The position numbers and the translations under genes were made by a program. This document shows, piece after piece, positions 8,093-16,965 of a stretch of 64,000 bases of DNA; the first letter of the stretch is position 1, and every line of letters begins with the position of its first letter. Where the stretch lies: assembly GCF_016756495.1 (NCBI RefSeq), contig NZ_AP023243.1, positions 2,794,501 to 2,858,500 of the forward strand, in the 5' to 3' direction. Below the pieces are notes generated by a model. The model did no database searches. It was not told where the DNA came from and saw nothing but the letters and a program-made list of their open reading frames with translations. Source of the DNA: Mesorhizobium sp. 113-3-3 (GTDB taxonomy: Bacteria; Pseudomonadota; Alphaproteobacteria; Rhizobiales; Rhizobiaceae).

Positions 8093-11000
8093 TCACGTGC
8101 GCAGCACCCGGTAGATCGCGGGGATGACCAGCACCGTCAGCAGCGTCGAGGAGGCCAGGCCGAACAGCAGCGAGATCGCCAGCCCCTGGAAGATCGGATC
8201 GGTCAGGATCACCGCCGCGCCGATCATGGCGGCAAGTGCGGTCAGCAGGATCGGCTTGAATCGGATCGCGCCGGCCTCGATCAGGACCTCGGGCAATTGC
8301 CTGTCGGGCGACGCCGCGTGGCGGATGAAATCGACCAGCAGGATCGAATTGCGCACGATGATGCCGGCCAGCGCGATGAAGCCGATCATCGAGGTGGCGG
8401 TGAACGGCGCGCCGAACAGCCAGTGCCCGCCGAGGATGCCGATGAAAGTCAGCGGGATCGGCGTCAGGATCACCAGCGGCACCTTGAACGAGCCGAACTG
8501 GGCGACCACCAGGATGTAGATGCCGAGCAGCGCGACGCCGAAGGCCGCCCCCATGTCGCGGAAGGTCACCCAGGTAACTTCCCATTCGCCGTCCCACAAA
8601 AGCGTCGGCCGGCTTTCATCCTCCGGCTGGCCATGCAGCGAGATCGCGGGCTTCTGCAGGCCGGTCCAGTCCTGCGCGTCGATGGCCTTGCTGACGGCGA
8701 GCATGCCGTAGAGCGGCGCCTCGAAGCTGCCGGCAAGCTCGGCCGTCACCATTTCGGCTGCGCGGCCATTGTGCCTGAACACCGGGAACGAAGCGCGCTC
8801 CGGCGTCACCCGCACGACATCGCCGAGTTCGACGACGCCGCGGTCGCCGGGCAGGACATTGGCCGGAATCGGCGTGGTCAGGAAGCGCTCGTCGAGCGTC
8901 CTTTCGCCCTTCCGCCGCTCGATTCGGATCGGGATAGGCTGGCGGCCGCCGCCGCGATGCGAATAGCCGACGGTCTTCCCGCCATTGAGGATGGCGAGCG
9001 TGTCGAAGACGTCGCTCTCCTCGACATGGAAGAACTCCACATCGTCGGTGGAAATGGTGGCGCGCAACCGGCGTGCCGGCTGTCCCCAGGAATTGTCGAC
9101 ATCGACGATGAAGGGCACGGAGCGGAACGCCGCCTCGATCCTGGCGGCGACCTTGCGGCGGGTCTCGCCGTCGGGTCCGTAGATTTCGGCCAGCAGCGTT
9201 GACATCACCGGCGGGCCGGGCGGCGGCTCGACCACCTTCAGGCTGGTGCCTTGCGGTACGGGGATCGTGGCGATGCGCTGGCGGATGTCGAGCGCGATCT
9301 CGTGGCTGGAGCGGGCACGGTCCGCCTTCGGCAGCAGGTTGAGCGCCACGTCTCCCTGCTGCGGCTCGGTGCGCAGGACGGCATGGCGGACGAGGCCGTT
9401 GAAATTGAAGGGCGCCGCCGTTGCGGCGTGTGTCTGGACCGATCGAACCTCCTTCAGCTCGAGAACTTTGGCGGCGACGGCCTGCGCCACCGCATCGGTC
9501 GCCTCGACGGAAGACCCTTCCGGCAGGTCGATGGTCACCGACAATTCGTACTTGTTGTCGAAGGGCAGGAGCTTGACCGTGACATGCTCGGTGTAGAACA
9601 GCGCAAGCGAGCCCAGGGTCAGCACGCCGACGATGAGCAGGAAGGCCCAGCTCGCCTTCTTCGAGGCCAGAATCGGCCGGGCGACGGCGGTGTAGGCGCG
9701 ACCGAGCGGGCCGCCATTGCCATGATCCTGATGGGCATGCACCGGCGTCCGTCCGGCAAGTCTAAGCATCAGCCACGGCGTCACCATCACCGCGACGAAG
9801 AAGGAGAAGATCATCGCCGCCGAGGCATTGGCCGGAATCGGGCTCATATAGGGGCCCATCATTCCCGACACGAACAGCATCGGCAGCAGTGCGGCGACCA
9901 CGGTCAAGGTGGCGACGATGGTCGGGTTGCCGACCTCTGCCACCGCCTCGATTGCCGCCTGCCGGCGATCGCGGCCGCCGCCCATGGCCCAGTGTCGCGA
10001 GATGTTCTCGATCACCACGATGGCATCGTCGACGAGAATGCCTATGGAAAAGATCAGCGCGAACAGCGAGACGCGGTTCAGCGTGTAGCCCATGACGCGC
10101 GAGGCAAACAGCGTGAGCAGGATGGTCACCGGGATGACGACGGCCACGACCATCGCTTCGCGGCGGCCGATGGCGACCCAGACCAGCACGATGATCGAGA
10201 TCGTCGCCAGGCCGAGATGGTAGAGGAGCTCATTGGCCTTGTCGTTGGCGGTCTCGCCGTAATTGCGCGTCACGTCGGTGGCGATATCGTTGGGGATCAA
10301 TCCGCCCTGCAGCAGGGCGACCCGGTGCAGGATGTCGTCGGCGACGGCGACCGCGTTCGATCCGGCGCGCTTGGCAATGGCCAGCGTGACCGATGGCACG
10401 CGCTCGACGCCAACGCCGGCTCTGGTGACCGTGGACACCAGCGCATCACCGGTGTCGGTGGCGAAGGCGACGTCGGCGACGTCGCGGACATAGACGGGGC
10501 GGTTGTCGCGCGAGGTCAGGAGCAGGTTGCCGATCTGGTCGGGCGAGGCCAGCGTTTCGCCGGCGACGATGTCGATCTGCTCGCCCTTGTCGCGCACGCG
10601 TCCGGCGGGAAAGGCCTTGTTGGCGCCCGACACCTTGGCGGCGAGTTGCTGCAGCGTGACGCCGTAAAGGGCGAGCTTTTCCGGGTTCGGGTTGACGCGG
10701 ATGATCTCTCCGGTGTCGCCGACCAGATAGGTCAGGCCGACATTGTCGATCTTGGCGATCTCGGTGCGCAGTTCGCGCGCGATGCGGGTGAGGTCGTTGG
10801 CCGTCATGCGCGCGGCTGTCTCCGGCTTCGGCGACAGCGTCAGCGTGACGATGGCGACGTCGTCGATGCCGCGGCCGACTATCAGCGGCTCGGGCACGCC
10901 GACGGGGATGCGGTCCATGTTGGCGCGCACCTTGTCGTGGACGCGCAGCACGGCAGCGTCCGACGAGGTGCCGACGACGAAGCGGGCGGTGACCATCACC

Positions 11001-11290
11001 TGGTCGTCGCGCGTCTGCGAATAGACATGCTCGACGCCGTCGATGCCCTTGACGATCGTCTCCAGCGGTTCGGTGATCAGCTTGACGGCGTCGTCGGCCT
11101 TCAGTCCGTCGGCGCGCACGAAGATGTCGACCATCGGCACCGAGATCTGCGGCTCTTCCTCGCGCGGCAGCGTGAGCAGCGCCACCAGCCCGAAGGCGAA
11201 GGCGGCGACCAGGAACAACGGCGTCAGCGGCGAGGCGATGAAGGCCCGCGTCAGTTCGCCGGCAATACCGAACGAGGCGGGACCTTTCAT
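8093..11290 (-). CDS. RND-type efflux permease (AcrB-like)
   Basis: A 1065-residue inner-membrane pump of the RND superfamily with the usual 12-span plan: one N-terminal span, a large periplasmic loop with porter subdomains, six spans, a second large loop, and the remaining spans. The proton-relay Asp pair is in ILVDDAIVVIENISRHW. The N-terminus PREEEPQISVPMVDI is characteristic of the alphaproteobacterial AcrB-like group that differs from classic multidrug AcrB. It overlaps the adaptor gene by four bases (ATGA) and sits in one unit with a DUF2892 gene and a broken sulfide:quinone reductase gene. The substrate is unknown; the context suggests a sulfur or redox-stress related compound, which is inference. 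Confidence 0.93.
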   Translation of the reverse strand: MKGPASFGIAGELTRAFIASPLTPLFLVAAFAFGLVALLTLPREEEPQISVPMVDIFVRADGLKADDAVKLITEPLETIVKGIDGVEHVYSQTRDDQVMVTARFVVGTSSDAAVLRVHDKVRANMDRIPVGVPEPLIVGRGIDDVAIVTLTLSPKPETAARMTANDLTRIARELRTEIAKIDNVGLTYLVGDTGEIIRVNPNPEKLALYGVTLQQLAAKVSGANKAFPAGRVRDKGEQIDIVAGETLASPDQIGNLLLTSRDNRPVYVRDVADVAFATDTGDALVSTVTRAGVGVERVPSVTLAIAKRAGSNAVAVADDILHRVALLQGGLIPNDIATDVTRNYGETANDKANELLYHLGLATISIIVLVWVAIGRREAMVVAVVIPVTILLTLFASRVMGYTLNRVSLFALIFSIGILVDDAIVVIENISRHWAMGGGRDRRQAAIEAVAEVGNPTIVATLTVVAALLPMLFVSGMMGPYMSPIPANASAAMIFSFFVAVMVTPWLMLRLAGRTPVHAHQDHGNGGPLGRAYTAVARPILASKKASWAFLLIVGVLTLGSLALFYTEHVTVKLLPFDNKYELSVTIDLPEGSSVEATDAVAQAVAAKVLELKEVRSVQTHAATAAPFNFNGLVRHAVLRTEPQQGDVALNLLPKADRARSSHEIALDIRQRIATIPVPQGTSLKVVEPPPGPPVMSTLLAEIYGPDGETRRKVAARIEAAFRSVPFIVDVDNSWGQPARRLRATISTDDVEFFHVEESDVFDTLAILNGGKTVGYSHRGGGRQPIPIRIERRKGERTLDERFLTTPIPANVLPGDRGVVELGDVVRVTPERASFPVFRHNGRAAEMVTAELAGSFEAPLYGMLAVSKAIDAQDWTGLQKPAISLHGQPEDESRPTLLWDGEWEVTWVTFRDMGAAFGVALLGIYILVVAQFGSFKVPLVILTPIPLTFIGILGGHWLFGAPFTATSMIGFIALAGIIVRNSILLVDFIRHAASPDRQLPEVLIEAGAIRFKPILLTALAAMIGAAVILTDPIFQGLAISLLFGLASSTLLTVLVIPAIYRVLRT

Positions 11291-12249
11291 GGCGTGACCA
11301 CGACATCGCCGGCCGCGAGGCCTGTCAGGATCTCGACATGGTCACCGTCGGCGCGCTTGGTGCGCTCGCCGGTGACCACCGCGCGATCGGCCTGTGCGCC
11401 GCCGGCGGCGACGCGCACGAAATCGATCCCTGAACGGGTCGCGATCGCCGACGCCGGCACCAGCAGCGCGGAGCGCTCGGCGACCGGCAGTTCGACCAGG
11501 ACACGGGCATCGATGAAATTGGTATCGAGATTGCCGACCTCGACGTCGGCGATGACGCGGCCATTGTCGATCTGCGGATAGATCTTGGCGAGGCGGCCGG
11601 CGGCCTCCTTGCCGCCGGCATTGATGCGGATGGCGGCTCCCTCTCTCAGGGAGGCCGCGTACCGTTCCGGAACGGCCAGCCGCAGGAACACCCCGCCGCC
11701 GCCAATGGTGACCACAACCTCACCGGCCATGATGACCGCGCCCCGCGTCACCGGCACGGTCAGCACGCGGCCGTCGCCGGGAGCAAAGACATCGCCCTCG
11801 GCGCCCTGCTGCACGATCACCGAACGCTGCGCCTCCGTCGCGGCAAGCTGGCTTCGCGCGACGTCGACCTCGGTACGCAGCTGGTCAAGACGCTGCGCGG
11901 TCATGACACCCTTGTCGACCAGCATCTGGCCGCGCGCGAGTTCGGATTGCGCGGTGTCCAGCTGTGCCTGCAGCGCGCGCAACTGGGCGTCCAGCGCGGC
12001 GACCTGAAAGGCGATCTTGTCGTCCTGGACGGTGGCGATCTTTTGCCCCGCCTTGACCAGTTCGCCCTCGGTGACGGCCAGGTCGACGATCAGGCCGCCG
12101 ATGCGGGCGCGCGCCGGAACGGTGTCGCGCGCCTCGACACGGCCATAGACCGCTTTCCACTCGGTCACCGTCGTCGGCGCCAGTGTCAGCGTGCCGGCAA
12201 GCGCCGGAGAGGCCGCGAGCAACGCGGCGAACAAGAGAGGCATGCGCAT
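11287..12249 (-). CDS. RND periplasmic adaptor (membrane fusion protein)
   Basis: A 320-residue HlyD/AcrA-type adaptor. The start at 12249 is preferred because it opens a clean signal peptide (MRMPLLFAALLAASPALAG) and has AAGGAAG six bases upstream; longer in-frame readings would overlap the preceding gene. The two lipoyl half-motifs flank a coiled coil: GGLIVDLAVTEGELVKAGQ before it and GDVFAPGDGRVLTVPVTRG after it. The hairpin itself spans about residues 75-135 and is rich in Ala, Leu, Gln and Glu. It would link the RND pump to an outer-membrane channel; no channel gene is nearby, so a TolC-like protein elsewhere is needed. The stop overlaps the pump start. Confidence 0.9.
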   Translation of the reverse strand: MRMPLLFAALLAASPALAGTLTLAPTTVTEWKAVYGRVEARDTVPARARIGGLIVDLAVTEGELVKAGQKIATVQDDKIAFQVAALDAQLRALQAQLDTAQSELARGQMLVDKGVMTAQRLDQLRTEVDVARSQLAATEAQRSVIVQQGAEGDVFAPGDGRVLTVPVTRGAVIMAGEVVVTIGGGGVFLRLAVPERYAASLREGAAIRINAGGKEAAGRLAKIYPQIDNGRVIADVEVGNLDTNFIDARVLVELPVAERSALLVPASAIATRSGIDFVRVAAGGAQADRAVVTGERTKRADGDHVEILTGLAAGDVVVTP

Positions 12250-12260
12250 GCGGGTCTTCC

Positions 12261-12461
12261 TTAGAACGCGCATCCCGGCTTGACGCCGAGCTTGCGGAAG
12301 ACCATCGCCGCCGGGCAAAAGCCGGTGAACGCCGACTGCAGCATATTGAGCCCGACGAAGACCGTCAGCCAGACAAACAGCGGCGAGACAAGGGCGGTGA
12401 GTACGACGGACAGCAGCACCATGATACCGGCGAAAGCGAGAACGGAACGGTCGAGGGACAT
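12261..12461 (-). CDS. DUF2892 (YgaP-type transmembrane) protein
   Basis: A 66-residue protein made of two hydrophobic helices. The start at 12461 is chosen because GGAG lies six bases upstream and the N-terminus MSLDRSVLAFAGIM matches the family; an upstream reading would run through the promoter palindromes. The second helix ends with GFCPAAMVFRKLG, the conserved GxCP motif of DUF2892. In YgaP this domain anchors a rhodanese; here it is free-standing, a frequent arrangement in sulfide-responsive loci. It heads the unit containing the RND adaptor and pump, with 11 bases between its stop and the adaptor start. Confidence 0.85.
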   Translation of the reverse strand: MSLDRSVLAFAGIMVLLSVVLTALVSPLFVWLTVFVGLNMLQSAFTGFCPAAMVFRKLGVKPGCAF

Positions 12462-12477
12462 CGTCATCTCCATTTGT

Positions 12478-12497
12478 ATATGATCATATTTAAATAT
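12478..12497 (-). promoter_or_regulatory. Overlapping AT-rich palindromes, likely ArsR/BigR-type operator
   Basis: Two perfect 12-base palindromes overlap here: ATATGATCATAT at 12478-12489 and ATATTTAAATAT at 12486-12497. They lie 17-36 bases upstream of the DUF2892 start. The ATATGA/TCATAT half-sites recur in front of the BigR-like gene at 14117-14136, so one regulator probably serves both. Binding is inferred. Confidence 0.55.
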
Positions 12498-12613
12498 ATG
12501 CACATTATCGTTGGCCGCAAGAGACGGCGACAGATTTGCCGCCGGCGATTGCGGGATCTTCGTTCCCGCCAAACTCCGACCGCAAAAAGCCCAGCCACGG
12601 CGGCTTGCTCCGG

Positions 12614-13921
12614 TCAGGCTCCCGGGACATCCGCTGGCGCCTCGACCTTGATCTGCTTGAGCTTATCGATGCCCAGAGCCTGCAGCGCGAGGCGCTCGTA
12701 GAAGGGCTCCGACTTGCCGGCCCTTATCTTGTGCAGGAAATACTTCTCGAAGCCGACCTTGGCGGTGTGTACCCATTTGCCGGAGGACGACCAGTTGACG
12801 TTGCGCGGCGGGATCTGCGGTTGCGCCACGAAGGCGACGCCGGAATCGCCGAAATCGGCGAGGCAGACCGCATTCCACGTGCCCTGGGCGTCAGGCTGCT
12901 TGCCCTCCACCAGCCGGCCGATGTTACGCGCCGTCGCCGTCACCATGGATTCGATCATGAAGCCGGTCTTGGGCACGCCAACGGGGACCGGTGTCTTGCC
13001 GATCGGCGGGATGGCCACGCAGACGCCGACCGCGAATATTTCGGGGAACGCCGGGTTGCGCTGGTGCTTGTCGACAAGGATGAAGCCGCGCGGATTGGTG
13101 AGCCCCTCGATGCCGCGCACCGCCGCCACGCCACGGAAAGCTGGCAGCATCATGGCGTAGGCATGCGGCAATTCATGCGCCTGCCTGACCGACCCGTCGT
13201 CGGCGATTTCCTGGACGAACATCTTGCCGGGCTCGACCTTGTCGACCTTGGCGTTGCAGATCCACTTGATGTGATGCTGGCGCATCTCGCTCTCGAGCAG
13301 ACCCTTGGTGTCTCCGACGCCGTCGAGGCCGAGATGGCCGATATAGGGTTCGGAGGTGACGAAGGTCATGGGCACGCGGTCGCGCACCCTGGCGTCGCGC
13401 AACGCCTTGTCGAGGATGAAGGTGAATTCGTAAGCCGGCCCGAAGCAGGACGCGCCCTGGACCGCGCCGATGACGACCGGGCCTGGCTTGGCGACGAGCG
13501 CGTCGAAGGCGGTCCTAGCCTTGAGCGCATGATCGATGTGGCAGACGGACTGAGTGTTGTGCTCCGGTCCGAGGCCCTCGATCTCGTCGAAGGCGAGTTC
13601 GGGACCGGTGGCGATGACCAGATAGTCGTAGGAGACAGATGAGCCGTCGTTGAGTTCCACCGTGCGCTCGACCGGGTGGACGCGCCTGGCTCCCTGCGGA
13701 TGAAAACCGATCTTGCGCCGTGCCAGCACCGGAGCAAGGTCGATTTCGACCGCTTGCCTGTCGCGCCAGCCAACGGCGAACCAAGGGTTGGACGGCACGA
13801 ATGAATAATGGCTGCCATTGTTGACGACGGAAACCTGGTGTTCCCCGGCCAGTCCGTCGCGAAGCTCCTAGGCCATGATGGTGCCTCCCAGCCCGGCACC
13901 CAGGACGACTATATGCGCCAT
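12614..13921 (-). pseudogene. Sulfide:quinone oxidoreductase-like gene with internal amber codon
   Basis: The intact frame would encode a 435-residue FAD protein. The ATG at 13919-13921 has a strong ribosome binding site (GGAGGG) and begins MAHIVVLGAGLGGTIMA, a dinucleotide-binding motif. The next codon (13868-13870) is TAG, after which the same frame resumes with ELRDGLAGEHQVSVVNNG and continues as a normal SQR-like protein to 12614. Downstream blocks include YDYLVIATGPELAFDEIEG, VIGAVQGASCFGPAYEF, FAVGVCVAIPP and VPKTGFMIESM. Related proteins usually have Tyr at the interrupted position, so a single base change (TAY to TAG) is the simplest cause. The first in-frame restart codon is a GTG at 13798, which would remove the FAD-binding N-terminus. 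Unless the stop is read through or is a sequencing error, the gene is inactive. Family members oxidise sulfide and pass electrons to quinone. Confidence 0.85.
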
Positions 13922-14072
13922 GCTGTCCCTCCATTGCGGCGTCGCTTTGGCGCAACGCCGACACTGCTGATCCCATGCGGGATTGGCTGATTTTGCGCCA
14001 TTGTGGCGGGCTGCGACTTGATGCTGATCAAACGACGTTGACGGAGCGAAGCACCGGTTTCGATCCATCGAC

Positions 14073-14136
14073 TTGACAGGCAGTCGTGCCAGAATGGTAT
14101 TTATTTGTAACTCTTAATATGATAATGTGTTCATAT
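14073..14136 (+). promoter_or_regulatory. Promoter and operator of the BigR-like gene
   Basis: TTGACA at 14073-14078 is a consensus -35 box, with an AT-rich -10 candidate (TATTTA) at 14098-14103. ATATGA (14117-14122) and TCATAT (14131-14136) form a perfect inverted repeat with an 8-base spacer that runs into the ATG at 14135. Bound repressor would cover both the transcription start and the initiation codon. No ribosome binding site is visible, so the message may be leaderless. Confidence 0.5.
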
Positions 14137-14470
14137 GCGTAATATAAAGATAGCCGAACTGGACAAGCAGGCGCGCGAAGCGTCCGAACTGCTCGCCGCG
14201 ATGGCGAATGAAAAACGGCTGATGATCCTGTGCCATCTGCTGGACGGCGAGACGAGCGTGAACGAACTGGCCGAACTGGTTGCGATGAACCAGTCGGCGC
14301 TGTCGCAGCAGCTTTCAAAGTTGCGCGCGCTCAAGCTCGTGGACACGAGGCGCGACGCCCAGCAGGTCTACTACCGGTTGGCATCGGTGGAGGTAGAGCG
14401 AATCCTGCACACGCTTTACGGCATCTATTGCGATCCGCAGACGCGGATCGCCAGGGGCGGCAGCCGGTAG
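14135..14470 (+). CDS. bigR: BigR/SqrR-type ArsR-family redox-sensing repressor
   Basis: A 111-residue winged-helix protein. MANEKRLMILCHLLDGE and MNQSALSQQLSKLR (recognition helix), followed by the wing DTRRDAQQVYYRL, are typical of the BigR/SqrR branch of ArsR. Its only two Cys are residues 33 and 99, 66 apart, which is the same separation as the redox-active pair in BigR and SqrR; these form a di- or tetrasulfide in response to persulfide. It is divergent from the sulfide:quinone reductase-like pseudogene and from the DUF2892-RND unit beyond it. Shared ATATGA/TCATAT half-sites support control of both. It probably represses these genes until sulfide or persulfide appears. The symbol is given by family resemblance only. 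Confidence 0.82.
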   Translation: MRNIKIAELDKQAREASELLAAMANEKRLMILCHLLDGETSVNELAELVAMNQSALSQQLSKLRALKLVDTRRDAQQVYYRLASVEVERILHTLYGIYCDPQTRIARGGSR

Positions 14471-14495
14471 TCTGTCGACCGACGGCAGGAATGCC

Positions 14496-15380
14496 TTATG
14501 CCGCTTGCTCGGCTTCACTGCCGATGCCGTTCAGCACGGCGAGCGCGTCGGCGGGCAGTTCCAGTTCGGCCGCCGCCAGGTTTTCGCGGAGATGACCGAC
14601 CGAGGAGGTGCCGGGGATCAGCAGGATGTTGGGCGCGCGGCGCAACAGCCAGGCGAGCGCCACCTGCATCGGGGTCGCGCCGAGTTTCCTGGCGACATTG
14701 GCCAGCGTGTCCGACTGCAGCGGCGTGAAGCCGCCGAGCGGGAAGAACGGCACATAGGGGATGCCGTCGGCCGCAAGCGCATCGATCAGCGCGTCGTCGT
14801 CGCGATGCGCGATGTTGTACTGGTTCTGCACGCAGACGATCTCGGTGATGCTGCGTCCCTGGGCGATCTGGGTCGATGTGACGTTGCTTATGCCGATATG
14901 GCGGATGAGGCCCTGGCGCTGCAATTCGGCAAGCGTGTTCAACTGCGGCTCGAGCGATCCTTCGGCGGGGCCGTGGATGCCGTGCATGGAGCGCAGGTTC
15001 ACCACCTCGATCACATCAAGCCCAAGATTGCGCAGATTGTCGTGCACGGCCTGCGTCAACTCCTGCGGTGACATGGCGGGAAGCCAGGATGCATCCGCGC
15101 CGCGCCGGGCGCTGACCTTGGTGACGATGGTGAGGTTGGCGGGGTAGGGGTGCAACGCCTCGCGGATGATCTGGTTGGTGACGTGCGGTCCATAGAAATC
15201 CGATGTGTCGATGTGGTCGACGCCGCTGGCGATCGCCTCGCGCAGCACGGCAAGTGCGGCGTCGCGATCCTTCGGCGGGCCGAAGACGCCGGGTCCTGCC
15301 AGTTGCATGGCGCCGTAGCCGAGGCGCTTCACGATGCGGTCGCCGAGTTTGAAGGTTCCGGCCTTGCTGATGTCGGTCAT
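14496..15380 (-). CDS. Aldo/keto reductase
   Basis: A 294-residue TIM-barrel oxidoreductase of the AKR superfamily. The catalytic Asp and Tyr are in DTSDFYGPH, the Lys is in VTKVS, and the cofactor-binding block appears as LLIPGTSSVGHLRENLAA near the C-terminus. LGYGAMQLAGPGVFG at the N-terminus marks the YeaE/AKR13-like group that reduces a range of aldehydes with NADPH. AAGGAG lies directly upstream of the ATG. It is divergent from a LysR gene with 93 bases between starts, the standard layout for LysR control of a neighbouring reductase. Confidence 0.92.
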   Translation of the reverse strand: MTDISKAGTFKLGDRIVKRLGYGAMQLAGPGVFGPPKDRDAALAVLREAIASGVDHIDTSDFYGPHVTNQIIREALHPYPANLTIVTKVSARRGADASWLPAMSPQELTQAVHDNLRNLGLDVIEVVNLRSMHGIHGPAEGSLEPQLNTLAELQRQGLIRHIGISNVTSTQIAQGRSITEIVCVQNQYNIAHRDDDALIDALAADGIPYVPFFPLGGFTPLQSDTLANVARKLGATPMQVALAWLLRRAPNILLIPGTSSVGHLRENLAAAELELPADALAVLNGIGSEAEQAA

Positions 15381-15473
15381 GGTCTCATCTCCTTTGGATC
15401 AGCCCAAGATAGACAAAGCGTGCCTGCGCGATAATATGGTGCAATCGGCACAGGCTGTGCGGAAAGGCGAACA

Positions 15474-16379
15474 ATGGCTACGGATCTAGGCGACCTCCAG
15501 GCGTTCATGGCGGTGGTGCGCGCCGGCGGCTTTCGCGAGGCGGCCCGCGTGGGCAGCGTCAGCGCCTCCAGCCTCTCCGAGACGGTGCGGCGGCTGGAGA
15601 CCGGGCTCGGCGTGCGGCTGCTCAACCGCACGACGCGCAGCGTCGCCCCCACCGAGGCCGGCGCGCGCCTGCTGGAGCGGCTCGGCCCGGCGCTCGGCGA
15701 GGTCGAAGCGGCGCTCGACGTGGTCAACGGCTTTCGCGGCCAGCCTGCCGGCACGCTGCGGCTCAACGTGCCGGTCGTGGCGGCGAAACTGGTGCTGCCG
15801 CGGCTGTTGCCGCCTTTCCTCGCTGCCTATCCCGACATTCGCGTGGAGGTCACCGCCGAGGACAGTTTCGTCGACATATTGGCGAGCGGCTGCGATGCCG
15901 GCATCCGCTATGAAGAGCGGCTGGAGCAGGACATGATCGCCGTGCCGATCGGCCCGCGCCGCCAGCATTACGCCACTGCCGCCGCGCCGGCCTATCTCGA
16001 CCGGCGCGGCCGGCCCGAGCATCCGCGCGACCTGCTGCATCACGCCTGCCTGCGCGGCCGCTTCGCCAGCGGCCTGACGCCGCCCTGGGAATTCGAACGC
16101 GACGGCGAGGTGGTGAGCGTCGAACCGACCGGCCCGCTTCTGGTCAGCACCGGCACGGCCATGGCGCTGGCGCTCGAAGTGGCGGTCGCCGGCGGCGGCA
16201 TCGTCTCGCTGTTCGAGGACTGGCTGCGCCCCTATTTCGACGATGGCCGGCTGGAGCCGGTGCTGCAACCCTGGTGGCAGGAATTTTCCGGCCCGTTCCT
16301 CTACTATCCCGGCCGGCGGCTCACACCAGCGCCGCTCAGGGCGTTCATAGATTTTGTCGCTGGGATGCGCTGGGGCTGA
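15474..16379 (+). CDS. LysR-family transcriptional regulator
   Basis: A 301-residue LTTR. Residues 1-60 form the winged helix-turn-helix (DLQAFMAVVRAGGFREAARV, then SASSLSETVRRLETGLGVRL and LNRTTRSVAPTEAG). The rest is the two-lobed effector domain, typical of the CrgA/DsdC-like group with EYPDIRVE-type motifs (here AYPDIRVEVTAEDSFVDIL). It is divergent from the aldo/keto reductase and very likely regulates it and itself from the 93-base gap. The inducer is unknown. Length and domain order are normal. Confidence 0.92.
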   Translation: MATDLGDLQAFMAVVRAGGFREAARVGSVSASSLSETVRRLETGLGVRLLNRTTRSVAPTEAGARLLERLGPALGEVEAALDVVNGFRGQPAGTLRLNVPVVAAKLVLPRLLPPFLAAYPDIRVEVTAEDSFVDILASGCDAGIRYEERLEQDMIAVPIGPRRQHYATAAAPAYLDRRGRPEHPRDLLHHACLRGRFASGLTPPWEFERDGEVVSVEPTGPLLVSTGTAMALALEVAVAGGGIVSLFEDWLRPYFDDGRLEPVLQPWWQEFSGPFLYYPGRRLTPAPLRAFIDFVAGMRWG

Positions 16380-16455
16380 GAACTGGACGAATTGCAGCGA
16401 ACGGCCTCAAGCACGAGAGCGAAGGCAGGTGAGGGCTGGCGGCGGCTGGGATATT

Positions 16456-16965
16456 TCAGAGATCGACCTTTGCATTGTCGCCCACATGCGGTTTGGAGCC
16501 GGTGACAGCCGCAAACACCATCTTTGCAGTTGCCACGATCAGTCCTGGGCTGTCCCACAGCTCGCCTTCGTCCGGCGTGACCGTTATCAGACGAATTTCT
16601 GGATCCTCGGCGTTGTCCCACCATGCCGCGTCCGTCTTCTCCCACAACTCGGTGATCTTTGCTCTGTCGTTTGTCACCGCCGCAGTGCCAGAGATGGTGA
16701 CGTATTTGTAATGGCTGCTGTCACTCCAAGCCAAGGTCACCTTCGGATAGGTCGATAGTTGCTTGTTCTTGGCGCTGTCGTCGTTCACGAGAAAGTAGAT
16801 CGCGTTTTCTCCACGGAACACACGAGCAGAGAGCGGCCGGGCTCGATTGTATTCGCCGTCCCACGTCACAAACATGCAGATGTCGATTTCCTTGGCGAGC
16901 TCCCAGATGCGATCGGTCGCCTCGGCTGGACTTAGATCCGTCTGTTGCTCTTGACGCTTGGCCAT
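16456..16965 (-). CDS. Pyridoxamine 5'-phosphate oxidase-like (general stress protein 26) protein
   Basis: A 169-residue split-barrel flavin-binding protein. The start at 16965 is preferred because GGAGGA lies six bases upstream; a longer frame exists but lacks a site. ICMFVTWDGEYNRARPLSAR is the usual first strand pair, KVTLAWSDSSHYKYVTISG the FMN-binding core, and ELWEKTDAAWWDNAEDPEIRLITVTPDEGELWD the C-terminal block of the general stress 26 family. Members bind FMN or F420 and act in stress, but the reaction is rarely known. No operon partners; the neighbours are a convergent LysR gene and a divergent diguanylate cyclase. Confidence 0.85.
   Translation of the reverse strand: MAKRQEQQTDLSPAEATDRIWELAKEIDICMFVTWDGEYNRARPLSARVFRGENAIYFLVNDDSAKNKQLSTYPKVTLAWSDSSHYKYVTISGTAAVTNDRAKITELWEKTDAAWWDNAEDPEIRLITVTPDEGELWDSPGLIVATAKMVFAAVTGSKPHVGDNAKVDL

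Noticed and set aside
9251..11581. A 776-codon open frame on the plus strand
   Set aside because: It is antisense to the RND pump and adaptor genes, has the Arg/Gln/His/Asp-rich composition of a high-GC shadow frame, and no ribosome binding site.
12614..13798. Treating the SQR-like gene as a normal 394-residue gene starting at the GTG at 13798
   Set aside because: That start would lack the FAD-binding motif, which is encoded in frame just upstream with a strong ribosome binding site; the amber codon explains the apparent short form.
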